Assembly: GCF_046058945.1 (NCBI RefSeq)
Contig: NZ_CP175511.1
Span: 1,922,001 to 1,986,000, forward strand
Reading direction: 5' to 3'
DNA length: 64,000 nucleotides
Origin: Brochothrix campestris
Lineage (GTDB): Bacteria > Bacillota > Bacilli > Lactobacillales > Listeriaceae
The notes under the pieces are model-generated. The model saw only the letters and a program-made list of their open reading frames with translations, was not told where the DNA came from and ran no database searches. Position numbers and translations under genes: made by a program. Below are positions 7,434 through 16,757 of this stretch, piece by piece. Numbering within the stretch: the first letter of the stretch is position 1; each line of letters starts with the position of its first letter.

Positions 7434-10358
7434 CTACAGTTCACGGAGGTGATCAAACAACTCACTTTGGGCATCGATTTGATCACTGTTCCCAAACACA
7501 CATACTTTTGCATCTTCTAAAGCATCTGCAAACATGTTTGCCATCTCACGAATATCGGCTGCTGTTGTACTCAATATTTCATCACGGGTTTGTTGGATAT
7601 CAGCCAATTGCAGACCTTTTTGGTAGCGTGCCACTGCACGTGCGCCTTTTTGACGGGCTGATAATGGCATATCCATGCTTCCCATTGTGCCAATAATGTA
7701 TTTTGTCATTTCGTAATCACTCGCATCAAAGGCACGTAAATAAGCGACCACTTTATCATACACGGCCAACGTGTCGACTAAGTTTGGATCACGATATGAC
7801 CAGAATAACCATTTGCCATTGTCTTGCATCACAAAGCCCGATCCATAGGCGCCACCTAAGACACGCACTTGGTTCCATAAATAATCATACGATAAAATCT
7901 TCTTCAAGACGGTAATATGACCGGAATATGGATATTTGGTCTGATCAATGAGACCACCTTTAACAACATACTGTACTTTGCTCGACGTTTTTAAGCCTTC
8001 GTTAATTGAAGGATTTAACGGATACGTTCGATTGGCATCAGCCTTGTTATCACTATGAGGTAAGTCTATCGTCGCAAGAGCTGCCACAACTTCATCATAA
8101 ATCACTTGGTCACCCGTAATCGCGACACTTAATGCTTCTTTACTAATTAATTGCGTAAGTAACTCATTCAATTTTAATTGAACCGTGGCAAAATCGGTTT
8201 CTAATGCAGTTGTTAATTCACAAATAAAATCATAGTAACCTAAACCACGAATATCTTCTGAATAGTTACTAACAGGTTCCACATACGATGCTAAACGAGC
8301 AGCAGCAATATTATGACCGGCTTGGTTCATACTCATTTCGATGCGCGACTTGATAATTTGGACAATTTCAGTGATGCGTTTTTGATCTTCAAAGCGCGTG
8401 TCTTTTAAGATGTCCATCACAAAAGTTAAGCCCGAACGGATGCCTCCTTGCAGGATTTTTGTTTTAACTGCAAAATACGTTTGGAATTTTTCAGACGGTA
8501 CTTTTTCACTCAAAATACTGTTATAAAAACTAGTTCCTCCCGTCACAATGTTCAACTCATTCGAAAGCGCTCCATAACTATATTTACCTGTTGCAAGTTG
8601 TCCGACTAAATCTTCGAGTAACCCAAGATAAGGAATATCAGCTTGTGCGATATGAGATGTATTAAACATCAGTGTCAAATAAGCAATTTTATTTGTATTG
8701 GTTTCATAGAACATCACTGGGATTTGATCAGCTGCGCTCAAAGCGATTGGATAATCGGTCGCTTGCGGTTCAACGTCAGTGCGTGCTAACATCGGTAGCT
8801 TTTGTAAATCGAACTCCGTATCCACACTTTCTTGTAACGCTTTCAGCGTTTGATTGTCTGCAACAAGTTGAGCAACTTCGGCTTCTGTTAACCCCGCTTT
8901 AAAGTCATTCAATTCAGCTGCGACTGCCTCATTCAGTTCATCAGCCAATGTATGTGATGGTTCAACAATCACTAGACTTTCATGTAAACTATTGAGGAAA
9001 TAACGATCGATTAACTTTTCAAAATAAGGCGAATGAAGGGCATTTTTAACACCTGCCAACGTTTTTTCATATTGTAAATGTGTCGTTGGTTTACCATCAT
9101 ACAACCAACTATCCATCGCACGCATCGAATAGATTAACCCTTTTGGCATTGAGCCAAAATCAGCTTCACGCAATTGGAATTCTTTCAAGGTAATCGCTGA
9201 TTCAATCAGCTCTTTGTCGATACCGTCAGACACGAGTTTTTGTAACGTTTCTCGTACAACAGTTTGAAAGCGTGCTTGATCACTCGCATTGGCATTTTTA
9301 ATGACAATACTAAAGAACGGTTGTAGCACACCATTTTCATACATCCCAAACACATCATTACCTAATTTGGCATCAAGTAAAGCTTGTTTCAATGGTGCAG
9401 CTGAACTTTCTAATAAAATATACTCTAATACGTCTAAAGCGAAGTAATTTTCAGCATCAAAAATATCAGAAATAACATAGTTTAGACTGAGGTACGTTTT
9501 ATCTTCTAATGTTTCAGTCGGCAATACTGCATACTGCTTGACCTCAACATTTAAATCACCTAATGCAAGTTGGTAAGGAAGAGCTGTCGTATTTTCTACC
9601 TGTTGATACTGTGCTAAATAAGCTTCATCTAAGAATGCTAACTTTTCTAGTAAATCAAGGTCTCCTGCAAGCGTAATATAACTGTTAGATGCGTTGTAGA
9701 AACGTTTATAATCCGCAACAAATTGTTGATAACTCAACGAAGGAATTGCAACAGGATCGCCACCTGATTCATAGCGGTATGGTGTATCAGGAAAGAGTGA
9801 TTTTTGAATACTGCGCATCAAGATTTGTTCCGGCGATGAGAAGACACCCTTCATTTCATTGTAGACAACACCTTTATAACTAATATCTGCATCCGCACGC
9901 GTTAACTCATGATGCCAACCTTCTTGCTGTAAAATCGTTTCTTTTTCAGTCAATAAAGGATTAAAAACCGCATCTAAATATACATCCATTAAGTTTTGGA
10001 AGTCCTTGTCATTTTGACTCGCAATCGGATACATCGTTTTATCGCTGAACGTCATTGCATTTAAGAACGTATTAAGCGACCCTTTTACCAACTCGACGAA
10101 AGGTTCTTTTAATGGGTATTTTTTAGAACCACATAAAACAGAGTGTTCTAAAATATGGAACACGCCGGTGTCATCTTCTGGTGGCGTCCGAAACGAAATC
10201 GAAAACACTTTATTTGTATCATCATTTTCGATATAAAGCAGTTTTGCCCCACTCTTATTATGAGTAAAGCGGTGAACCACTGATTCGATTTCAGCAATTT
10301 CTTCACGTTCTTCATACTTAAAACCATGGTAATTTGCAGCTAGTTTTAAATCTAACAT
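7434..10358 (-). CDS. M16C (presequence-protease type) zinc metallopeptidase
   Basis: A 974-residue insulinase-superfamily peptidase. The inverted zinc motif HILEH is at residues 68-72, with the distal conserved Glu expected in the following EMKGVFSSPEQ helix. The length, two M16 halves and the central M16C-associated linker match the PreP/Cym1 group, which degrades oligopeptides inside a closed chamber. No signal peptide is seen, so it acts in the cytoplasm. The AGGAGG site is 5 bases before the ATG. It stands alone between two terminators. The native substrate in bacteria is not established. Confidence 0.93.
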   Translation of the reverse strand: MLDLKLAANYHGFKYEEREEIAEIESVVHRFTHNKSGAKLLYIENDDTNKVFSISFRTPPEDDTGVFHILEHSVLCGSKKYPLKEPFVELVKGSLNTFLNAMTFSDKTMYPIASQNDKDFQNLMDVYLDAVFNPLLTEKETILQQEGWHHELTRADADISYKGVVYNEMKGVFSSPEQILMRSIQKSLFPDTPYRYESGGDPVAIPSLSYQQFVADYKRFYNASNSYITLAGDLDLLEKLAFLDEAYLAQYQQVENTTALPYQLALGDLNVEVKQYAVLPTETLEDKTYLSLNYVISDIFDAENYFALDVLEYILLESSAAPLKQALLDAKLGNDVFGMYENGVLQPFFSIVIKNANASDQARFQTVVRETLQKLVSDGIDKELIESAITLKEFQLREADFGSMPKGLIYSMRAMDSWLYDGKPTTHLQYEKTLAGVKNALHSPYFEKLIDRYFLNSLHESLVIVEPSHTLADELNEAVAAELNDFKAGLTEAEVAQLVADNQTLKALQESVDTEFDLQKLPMLARTDVEPQATDYPIALSAADQIPVMFYETNTNKIAYLTLMFNTSHIAQADIPYLGLLEDLVGQLATGKYSYGALSNELNIVTGGTSFYNSILSEKVPSEKFQTYFAVKTKILQGGIRSGLTFVMDILKDTRFEDQKRITEIVQIIKSRIEMSMNQAGHNIAAARLASYVEPVSNYSEDIRGLGYYDFICELTTALETDFATVQLKLNELLTQLISKEALSVAITGDQVIYDEVVAALATIDLPHSDNKADANRTYPLNPSINEGLKTSSKVQYVVKGGLIDQTKYPYSGHITVLKKILSYDYLWNQVRVLGGAYGSGFVMQDNGKWLFWSYRDPNLVDTLAVYDKVVAYLRAFDASDYEMTKYIIGTMGSMDMPLSARQKGARAVARYQKGLQLADIQQTRDEILSTTAADIREMANMFADALEDAKVCVFGNSDQIDAQSELFDHLREL

Positions 10359-10438
10359 CTATTTCCTCCTAGTGAATACTCTATTTGTTCAATGATTCTA
10401 TTATAGCAAATTAAACGGGGCATTTAACCTATTACGAC

Positions 10439-11122
10439 TTATAGCGTGAGCCCTATGACTTCATCTAAATGTGCTATTTCAAATGTTGGCGTATAACCCT
10501 GACTATCTTTACGTGCCGGATTATACCAACAGGTGGCGATCCCCGCCATATTGCCGCCTTTAATATCAGAGGTGAGCGAATCACCAATAATCATTGTGTC
10601 TGCCTTATTAAACTGCGGAATCCGTTCAAATACATGATCAAAGAAGCCCGACATCGGTTTTTGAAACCCAGTATCTTCTGATACAAAGACATCTTTAAAA
10701 TAAGGCATCAAACCCGAATCAGTTAAGCGACGATACTGTGTACTTGAGACGCCATTCGTTACAACATAAAGCGCGACCTGCTGATGTAATTTTTCAATTA
10801 ATGGTCTTGCACCCTCGATTAAAAAATGCCCTTCTGCTAAATACTCGCGAAAACGCTCATCACAAACAGACCCATCTCGTGCAATTCCGAGTTCATCAAA
10901 GAGTTGCTGGAAACGACCAGAAACAACTTCTTGTTGCGATATTTGGCCCTGTTCAAAGCGACGCCACAGGTGATGATTGATTATTTGATAGCGTGTTTCA
11001 ATGGCAGATGATAAAGTGACTTGTTCGTGAGCAAATAATTTAATTAAGGCCGCTTTTTCTGTCGCTGCGAAATCGAGCAACGTGTCATCGACATCGAATA
11101 ATAAGGTGTTATAGGTTGGCAT
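10439..11122 (-). CDS. HAD-superfamily nucleotidase, YjjG type
   Basis: A 227-residue hydrolase with all HAD motifs: FDVDDTLLD (motif I, residues 9-17), the motif II Thr in YVVTNG, the motif III Lys in GFQKPMSGFF and IIGDSLTSDIKGG (motif IV). The large helical cap insert and length match the YjjG/YfnB group, which dephosphorylates pyrimidine nucleotides including non-canonical ones. AAGGAG precedes the ATG. It is downstream of the amino-acid ABC importer with a weak terminator between. Confidence 0.9.
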   Translation of the reverse strand: MPTYNTLLFDVDDTLLDFAATEKAALIKLFAHEQVTLSSAIETRYQIINHHLWRRFEQGQISQQEVVSGRFQQLFDELGIARDGSVCDERFREYLAEGHFLIEGARPLIEKLHQQVALYVVTNGVSSTQYRRLTDSGLMPYFKDVFVSEDTGFQKPMSGFFDHVFERIPQFNKADTMIIGDSLTSDIKGGNMAGIATCWYNPARKDSQGYTPTFEIAHLDEVIGLTL

Positions 11123-11146
11123 AAGTACTCTCCTTTATACATAAGA

Positions 11147-11174
11147 AACGTGCTAACATTTTTGTTAGCACGTT
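11147..11174 (-). terminator. Hairpin after the amino-acid ABC operon
   Basis: AACGTGCTAAC and GTTAGCACGTT form a perfect 11-bp stem. The minus-strand T-run after it is poor, so termination may be partial and may let some transcription reach the HAD gene. Confidence 0.6.
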
Positions 11175-11207
11175 CGAAATTACTATTTCTAACAGCTTTA
11201 GTTTGGC

Positions 11208-11933
11208 TTACAATACTTTTTCTAAGAAAATTTTAGCACGTTCAGATTGTGGTGCTTCGAAGAAAATACTTGGTTCTGTCTCCTCGATAATTTTGCCTTC
11301 ATCCATAAAAATAATTTTACTCGATACGCGTTCAGCAAAGGCCATTTCATGCGTAACAATCACCATTGTAATACCTGTTGTGGCTAATGATTGAATCACT
11401 TCGAGTACTTCTTTAACCATTTCTGGATCTAACGCCGAAGTCGGTTCATCAAACAAGAGGTATTTCGGTTTCATTGCTAAGGCACGTGCAATTGCCACCC
11501 GTTGTTTTTGACCACCTGATAATTTCGATGGGTACACATCGGCTTTGTCGGCTAAGCCAACTTGTTGTAGCAATGCTTCAGCCTCTTTTACAGCCTGTGC
11601 CTTTTCGATTTTACGGACCTTAATCGGAGCATAGGTAATGTTTTCAAGCACTGTTTTATGAGGGAATAAATTAAAGTGTTGAAACACCATGCCGACTTCA
11701 CTACGCATTTGCATCACTTGTTTCTCTTTTAATAATGTGATGTTTTGCTCATCGATAAAAATAGCACCCGTCGTTGGTTCACCGAGCAAGTTGATTGTCC
11801 GAAGGAGGGTTGATTTGCCAGAGCCTGATGGTCCAATAATTGTGACAACTTCACCATCATTAATTGTTGTCGTGATATCTTTTAAAACATGTAATTTACC
11901 AAAACTTTTATTAACGGCTTCCATCTTAATCAC
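11208..11933 (-). CDS. Polar amino-acid ABC transporter ATP-binding protein
   Basis: Drives import of a polar amino acid together with the two preceding genes. Walker A (GPSGSGKST), Q-loop (MVFQHFNLFPH), signature LSGGQKQR, Walker B (YLLFDEPTSALD) and switch His (VTHEM) are all intact. The open frame extends to 11954, overlapping the permease, but the AAAGGAG site best suits the GTG at 11933; an ATG at 11924 is another option. The GlnQ/ArtM-like sequence suggests glutamine, cystine or arginine; the ligand is not fixed. Confidence 0.93.
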   Translation of the reverse strand: MIKMEAVNKSFGKLHVLKDITTTINDGEVVTIIGPSGSGKSTLLRTINLLGEPTTGAIFIDEQNITLLKEKQVMQMRSEVGMVFQHFNLFPHKTVLENITYAPIKVRKIEKAQAVKEAEALLQQVGLADKADVYPSKLSGGQKQRVAIARALAMKPKYLLFDEPTSALDPEMVKEVLEVIQSLATTGITMVIVTHEMAFAERVSSKIIFMDEGKIIEETEPSIFFEAPQSERAKIFLEKVL

Positions 11934-12594
11934 TGCGACCCAGTCTCCTTTCAATTAACGAACCAATGAACGTCAAGATCATTGTTAAGCAGTAGTACAC
12001 AATAAATGCCACAATCATTGGTGGGAAGTACATGTACATATTTGCTGAGACAATTTCTGCACGACGCATTAAGTCTGTTACAGCAATGGTTGATACGATT
12101 GCTGATTCTTTTGTTAACGTAATAAACTCATTCATTAAAGCCGGTAGGATGTTTTTGATTGCCTGCGGTAAAATGATATCTAACATTAGTTTACCATAAG
12201 GAACGCCCAAAGCCTTACCTGCTTCATACTGCCCTTTATCAACCGCATTTAATCCAGAACGGATGATTTCAGACATGTAAGCTGCTGAATTCAAAGAAAA
12301 GGTAATGATTGCAGCTGTTAATGGTTCAATATCGAAGTGAAATAATTGTGGTAACGCTAAGTATACGAGTGATAATTGCATAATTAACGGTGTGCCACGA
12401 AAAATCGAAGTATAAAAACGAGCGAATAAGCTCAATGCTTTCAATTTACTAATTTTGAAGATTGCTAAGATGATTCCTAATATAAAGCCAAACAAAGCGG
12501 AGAAAAAGGCAATTTGTAACGTAACCCACACACCGTTTAATATATAAGGAATCGATGGTTTTAACTGATTAAAAACGTCTATCATACCTTGCAT
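11926..12594 (-). CDS. Polar amino-acid ABC transporter permease
   Basis: A HisM/GlnP-type membrane protein of about 222 residues with five or so helices and the EAA loop near residues 125-145 (EAGKALGVPYGKLMLDIILPQAIKN) that docks to the ATPase. In-frame starts lie upstream to 12615, but the GGAAGGAG site favours ATG 12594. The gap to the binding-protein gene is 33 bases and the 3' end overlaps the ATPase gene. Confidence 0.93.
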   Translation of the reverse strand: MQGMIDVFNQLKPSIPYILNGVWVTLQIAFFSALFGFILGIILAIFKISKLKALSLFARFYTSIFRGTPLIMQLSLVYLALPQLFHFDIEPLTAAIITFSLNSAAYMSEIIRSGLNAVDKGQYEAGKALGVPYGKLMLDIILPQAIKNILPALMNEFITLTKESAIVSTIAVTDLMRRAEIVSANMYMYFPPMIVAFIVYYCLTMILTFIGSLIERRLGRSD

Positions 12595-12627
12595 GCCATC
12601 GTTCACTCCTTCCAATTTTTGCGATGC

Positions 12628-13416
12628 TTATTGACCGCCACTTTTAATCCATTTTTCAACTAATTTATCCATTTCGCCATTTTCTTCCATTTCTTTCAAT
12701 ACTTTATTGAAGTCAGCTGTTAATTTGCTGCCTTTAGGAAGTGCGATTGACATTGGGTCACCTGTTTCTAACGAATCATCTTCAACATTAAACTGTGCTA
12801 AACGATCTGAATCCTTCGTATAACCATAGGCAACAGTGTCTACTGTAATAATCGCATCGAGTTTGTTACCAGCCATTGCTTCAACCATCTCGTTTACTTT
12901 ATCCCATTGTTCCACTTTCATTGGTGCTTTTTTGTTCAAGTCTTCAGCTAAAGCAGCTTGTGTCGAACCGATTTGAACGCCGACTTTTTTACCTTTTAAA
13001 TCGGCTGTTGTTTTAATGTCGCTACCTTTTGGCACTAACACAACTTGATGTGAGGTGAAATAAACACTCGAGAAATCAACTTGTTTCGCACGCTCTTCGT
13101 TTTTAACCATACCCGCCATAACGAAATCAACGCTTTCTTTATTCAAGGCAGCAATTAAACCACCAAATTTTTGATCTTTAATTTCTAAGTTGTAACCTAA
13201 TTCTTTTGTGATGTATTTTGCAACATCAATATCAAATCCAACGATTTCATTTGTTTTTGTATCAACAGATTCAAATGGTGGATAATCGGCACTTGTACCC
13301 ATCACAATTGTTTTCTTGCCGTCTTCACTTTTCTTTGTTGGTGCCTCTGCATTCGCACCACAAGCCGCTAACACAACCAATAATGCCGTCATCATCATTA
13401 TTATAACTTTTTTCAT
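12628..13416 (-). CDS. Amino-acid ABC transporter substrate-binding lipoprotein
   Basis: A 262-residue extracellular solute-binding protein (family 3). The signal peptide ends in the lipobox LAAC with lipidated Cys19. The mature domain has GTSADYPPFE, VGFDIDVAKYI and VGVQIGSTQ, typical of periplasmic-type binding proteins for polar amino acids. First gene of a binding protein-permease-ATPase operon. GGGGGAA precedes the ATG. The ligand cannot be read from the sequence. Confidence 0.95.
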   Translation of the reverse strand: MKKVIIMMMTALLVVLAACGANAEAPTKKSEDGKKTIVMGTSADYPPFESVDTKTNEIVGFDIDVAKYITKELGYNLEIKDQKFGGLIAALNKESVDFVMAGMVKNEERAKQVDFSSVYFTSHQVVLVPKGSDIKTTADLKGKKVGVQIGSTQAALAEDLNKKAPMKVEQWDKVNEMVEAMAGNKLDAIITVDTVAYGYTKDSDRLAQFNVEDDSLETGDPMSIALPKGSKLTADFNKVLKEMEENGEMDKLVEKWIKSGGQ

Positions 13417-13660
13417 TTTTCATTTCCCCCATCTATTTGTTTTTAGTTTATCATTTATCATTTCGCTTCTATATTTAATTATATTACCTGTAATATTTAT
13501 GCACGTCAAGTCCTTTTTATAAATAAAATGATGTTTTTATACAAAATACAGCCTTTTTATTCGTATTTTTATACATTTATGCATTAATTTATATTTTCAG
13601 ATATTTCATTTGATAAATTATAATGAAAGATACTTATCAAAATCATGTTGTTTTTTTAAA
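13417..13660. other. AT-rich divergent intergenic region
   Basis: Separates the divergent amino-acid importer and NADH dehydrogenase genes. It is very AT-rich and contains no open frame or strong hairpin. The importer promoter must lie here, but I could not assign it with confidence. Confidence 0.4.
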
Positions 13661-13690
13661 TTGTAAGACGCTTACAACTGCGTTATACTA
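13661..13690 (+). promoter_or_regulatory. Promoter of the NADH dehydrogenase gene with overlapping palindrome
   Basis: TTGTAA (13661) and TATACT (13684) are 17 bp apart. The -35 lies inside the palindrome TTGTAAG-ACG-CTTACAA (13661-13677), which looks like a cre site with one extra base in the centre. Repression by a CcpA-like or other dimeric regulator is inferred. Confidence 0.6.
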
Positions 13691-13737
13691 AGGTTGTGTC
13701 AAATTTTTGTCATCAATGGCAAAAGGAGTTGAGTAGG

Positions 13738-14949
13738 TTGGGTAAGAAAAAAATCGTCATTTTAGGTGCTGGCTATGGTGGTTTACGGGCACTAAAAAGA
13801 TTACAAGACTTAAAGCCAGATGCTGAGCTTATTTTAGTTAATAAACACAGTTATCACTGTGAAAAAACAGCCTTACATGAAGTTGCAACGGGAGCTGCTA
13901 ATCCCGGCGATATTTGTTATCCTGTCTCAAGTGTTGTCGACCCTCATTACACAACATTTATTGAAGCGACAGTTTCACAAATCGATCATCAAACAAAAAT
14001 GGTTTTATTTGATAATCACGAAGCCCTCACTTATGATTATCTACTCATCGCCCTCGGTTTTGAATTTGAATCGTTTGGCATTGATGGATTAAATGATTAT
14101 GCGTATCAAATTACAAATATTCCATCTGTCAAAAATATTTATGACCAATTAAATGAAAAATTACGGGCATTACAGCCCGAAGAAACGCTCTCAATTGTTG
14201 TTGGTGGTGCAGGTTTCACAAGCATCGAATATATCGGTGAACTAGTCGAACAACTGCCCTTCCTTACAAAAGCAGCGAATATAAAACGCAATCAGGTCAA
14301 AGTATCGTGTATCCAATCAAATGTTTTACCGATGTTTTCACCTGAATTAAGTAACTACATCATTAAGAAACTTGAGAAAAAAGGCGTCACCTTTATTAAA
14401 GGTCGTGTTGCTAAAATAACGGTCGATAGCGTCTATCATAAACTTGACCGTGACGCGGCAACGAGTTCGATTGAACCTGCTGATATGTTTGTTTGGGCCG
14501 GTGGTGTTCGTGGTAGTTCTGTTATTACAAACTCAAACTTCACATCCGATCGTGGACGTGTCTTGGTTCATAAAAACTTAACGGTACCGGATTGTCGAGA
14601 TGTAATGATGATTGGGGATTGTTCCATTGTGATGGATGAAACAACCGGCTTTCCTTATCCAACTACTGCCCAAATCGCAATGCAGCAAGCCGATTGTGCC
14701 GCCAACAATATTGCAGCCTTACTCAAAGGGGGCAATCTAAAAGAGTTTATTTATCGACCAAAAGGCACTGTTTGCTCAATTGGCCGTCATGATGCCGTTG
14801 GTGTCGTCATGGGGAAACAATTACGCGGCGTTACTGCCTCAGTCTTAAAAAAGGTGATTGATACACGATCAATTGTTTTAATCGGTGGCGTCGACACTGT
14901 CCTCAAAAAGCAAAAGATTTTCCGCAAGAAAAGCATGTATACTGTTTAA
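13738..14949 (+). CDS. Type II NADH dehydrogenase (Ndh-2 family)
   Basis: A single-subunit, non-proton-pumping NADH:quinone oxidoreductase at the inner face of the membrane. Two dinucleotide-binding folds are visible: ILGAGYGGLRAL at the N-terminus for FAD and VVGGAGFTSIEY near residue 155 for NADH. A late FAD contact is MMIGDCS. The C-terminal amphipathic segment (LKKVIDTRSIVLIGG) fits the membrane anchor. I chose the TTG at 13738 (403 residues) because AAAGGAG lies 10 bases upstream; an in-frame start at 13696 has no ribosome site. Confidence 0.9.
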   Translation: MGKKKIVILGAGYGGLRALKRLQDLKPDAELILVNKHSYHCEKTALHEVATGAANPGDICYPVSSVVDPHYTTFIEATVSQIDHQTKMVLFDNHEALTYDYLLIALGFEFESFGIDGLNDYAYQITNIPSVKNIYDQLNEKLRALQPEETLSIVVGGAGFTSIEYIGELVEQLPFLTKAANIKRNQVKVSCIQSNVLPMFSPELSNYIIKKLEKKGVTFIKGRVAKITVDSVYHKLDRDAATSSIEPADMFVWAGGVRGSSVITNSNFTSDRGRVLVHKNLTVPDCRDVMMIGDCSIVMDETTGFPYPTTAQIAMQQADCAANNIAALLKGGNLKEFIYRPKGTVCSIGRHDAVGVVMGKQLRGVTASVLKKVIDTRSIVLIGGVDTVLKKQKIFRKKSMYTV

Positions 14950-14965
14950 GATACAGACACCATTC

Positions 14966-14992
14966 AAGATGACCATTCGGTCATCTTTTTTT
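14966..14992 (+). terminator. Terminator of the NADH dehydrogenase gene
   Basis: AAGATGACC and GGTCATCTT form a 9-bp stem with a 4-base loop, followed by a T-run. Confidence 0.92.
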
Positions 14993-15010
14993 GTTCGCAA
15001 GCTGTTTCGT

Positions 15011-15058
15011 TTTACAAACAGATTACAGTTCGTTAAACTTTACTTGTAAGCGTTTTCT
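15011..15058 (+). promoter_or_regulatory. Promoter and cre-like site of the first aldehyde dehydrogenase
   Basis: TTTACA (15011) and TAAACT (15034) are 17 bp apart. TGTAAGCGTTTTCT (15045-15058) matches the catabolite-responsive element TGWAANCGNTNWCA with one mismatch and lies at the expected transcription start, where CcpA would block initiation. Confidence 0.7.
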
Positions 15059-15090
15059 ACCATTACTTCAAATCGAAAGGATGATGTGAA

Positions 15091-16566
15091 ATGCAAACAA
15101 GACTAGATGAACGATACGGTTTATTTATTAACGGTGAATGGGTTATTCCTAAAGGAGCCATCTTTATGAACGCTACTAATCCAAGTAATGGCGACATATT
15201 ATCACAGTTTATTGATGCCACTGCGACTGATGTTGATAACGCAGTTGTCGCTGCCACTGCTTCCTTTAATGATTGGAAAGCTGTAGATGTCGTAACCCGA
15301 AGCAACATGCTCTTGAAAATAGCTGATTTAATCGACTCTAATTGTGAGCGGCTCGCCCTAATTGAAACGCTCGATAACGGTAAACCGATTAGAGAAACAA
15401 CAACGATTGATGTGCCACTTTCAGCTGATCACTTCCGTTATTTCGCCGGTGTCATTCGCACCGAAGAAGGCAGCGTCAAAGACTTTGATAATGATACCCT
15501 CTCGCTTGTTTTAAACGAACCGATTGGGGTTGTAGGTCAGATTATTCCCTGGAACTTCCCTTTGTTAATGGCCGCTTGGAAGCTGGCCCCCGCCCTTGCT
15601 GCTGGTAATACCTTAGTTATTAAACCTTCCTCAGCCACAAGTTTAAGTTTACTCGAGTTGTTCAAATTAATGGCAGAGGTGTTACCTCCAGGTGTCGTTA
15701 ATTTAATTACCGGCCGTGGCTCAGAATCGGGGCAAGCACTGTTAGAACATCCTGGTTTTGCTAAACTCGCCTTTACCGGTTCAACTGAAATTGGTTACGA
15801 GGTCGCTAAACATGCTGCCAATAAGCTGATACCGGCAACCTTAGAGCTTGGTGGAAAATCAGCCAATATCTTTTTTGATGACATGCCGTTTAATCGTGCG
15901 CTTGAAGGAGCACAACTCGGCATTTTATATAATCAAGGTCAAGTCTGTTGTGCTGGCTCACGTATTTTTGTTCAAGCCGGTGTTTATGACCGCTTCATTG
16001 CCGAACTGAAAAAAGCATTTGAACAAGTAAAGGTGGGACTCCCTTGGGAGAAAGAGACTCAAATGGGTGCTCAAGTTAATCAACGTCAACTCAAAAAAAT
16101 CACTGACTATATTGCAATTGGTCAAAAAGAAGGCGCAACACTCTTAACTGGTGGCGTAACGCTAGCGATTGATGAACAAGCTAATGGGGCTTTTTTAGCA
16201 CCGACCCTCCTCACCAATGTGACACCTTCAATGCGTGTCGTCCGCGAAGAAATTTTCGGACCGGTTGCTACTGTCATAAAATTCGAGACGATTGATGAGG
16301 TCATTGCACTCGCTAACGACTCGGAGTATGGTCTCAGTGGTGGTGTTTGGACAACTAATCTCAACACAGCACTTAAAGTGGGACGTGGTCTTCATACTGG
16401 ACGCGTTTGGGTCAACACTTACAACCAAGTCCCTGCTGGCTCACCTTTCGGCGGTGTGAAAAAATCTGGGATTGGACGCGAAACCCATAAAATGATGTTG
16501 GCTGCTTATACGCAAACAAAAAATATTTATATTAGTACCAAAACCGAAACAGAAGGACTCTATTAA
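15091..16566 (+). CDS. NAD(P)-dependent aldehyde dehydrogenase (first of tandem pair)
   Basis: A 491-residue class-I-type aldehyde dehydrogenase oxidising an aldehyde to its acid. Motifs in order: PWNFPLLMAAWKLAPALAAG (cofactor site), FTGSTEIG, LELGGKSANIFF with the general-base Glu, NQGQVCCAGSRI with the catalytic Cys, and EEIFGPVATV. It has about the same length as, and is highly similar to, the next gene. AAAGGATG precedes the ATG. A terminator separates the two copies and each has its own promoter. The substrate (acetaldehyde or a longer aldehyde) is not evident. Confidence 0.93.
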   Translation: MQTRLDERYGLFINGEWVIPKGAIFMNATNPSNGDILSQFIDATATDVDNAVVAATASFNDWKAVDVVTRSNMLLKIADLIDSNCERLALIETLDNGKPIRETTTIDVPLSADHFRYFAGVIRTEEGSVKDFDNDTLSLVLNEPIGVVGQIIPWNFPLLMAAWKLAPALAAGNTLVIKPSSATSLSLLELFKLMAEVLPPGVVNLITGRGSESGQALLEHPGFAKLAFTGSTEIGYEVAKHAANKLIPATLELGGKSANIFFDDMPFNRALEGAQLGILYNQGQVCCAGSRIFVQAGVYDRFIAELKKAFEQVKVGLPWEKETQMGAQVNQRQLKKITDYIAIGQKEGATLLTGGVTLAIDEQANGAFLAPTLLTNVTPSMRVVREEIFGPVATVIKFETIDEVIALANDSEYGLSGGVWTTNLNTALKVGRGLHTGRVWVNTYNQVPAGSPFGGVKKSGIGRETHKMMLAAYTQTKNIYISTKTETEGLY

Positions 16567-16596
16567 CAACAACGCACTCACTGTTAATTACTAGGC

Positions 16597-16637
16597 AACA
16601 AGCTAGCACTTTTATTAACCTTGCTAGCTTGTTTTTT
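16597..16637 (+). terminator. Terminator between the two aldehyde dehydrogenase genes
   Basis: AACAAGCTAGCA and TGCTAGCTTGTT form a perfect 12-bp stem followed by TTTTT. Confidence 0.92.
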
Positions 16638-16652
16638 GTTAAGCTCCTTTGT

Positions 16653-16701
16653 TTTACAAATAGCATGAACTGTACTATACTTTACTTTGTAAGCGCTTAC
16701 C
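16653..16701 (+). promoter_or_regulatory. Promoter and cre-like site of the second aldehyde dehydrogenase
   Basis: TTTACA (16653) and TATACT (16676) are 17 bp apart. TGTAAGCGCTTACC (16688-16701) is a near-perfect palindromic cre with one mismatch at the last base. The layout is the same as in front of the first copy. Confidence 0.78.
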
Positions 16702-16757
16702 AAAAGAGAAGCGTCACGTTTCACTACATACTCAATTCAACTACGAAGGGAAGTTTT

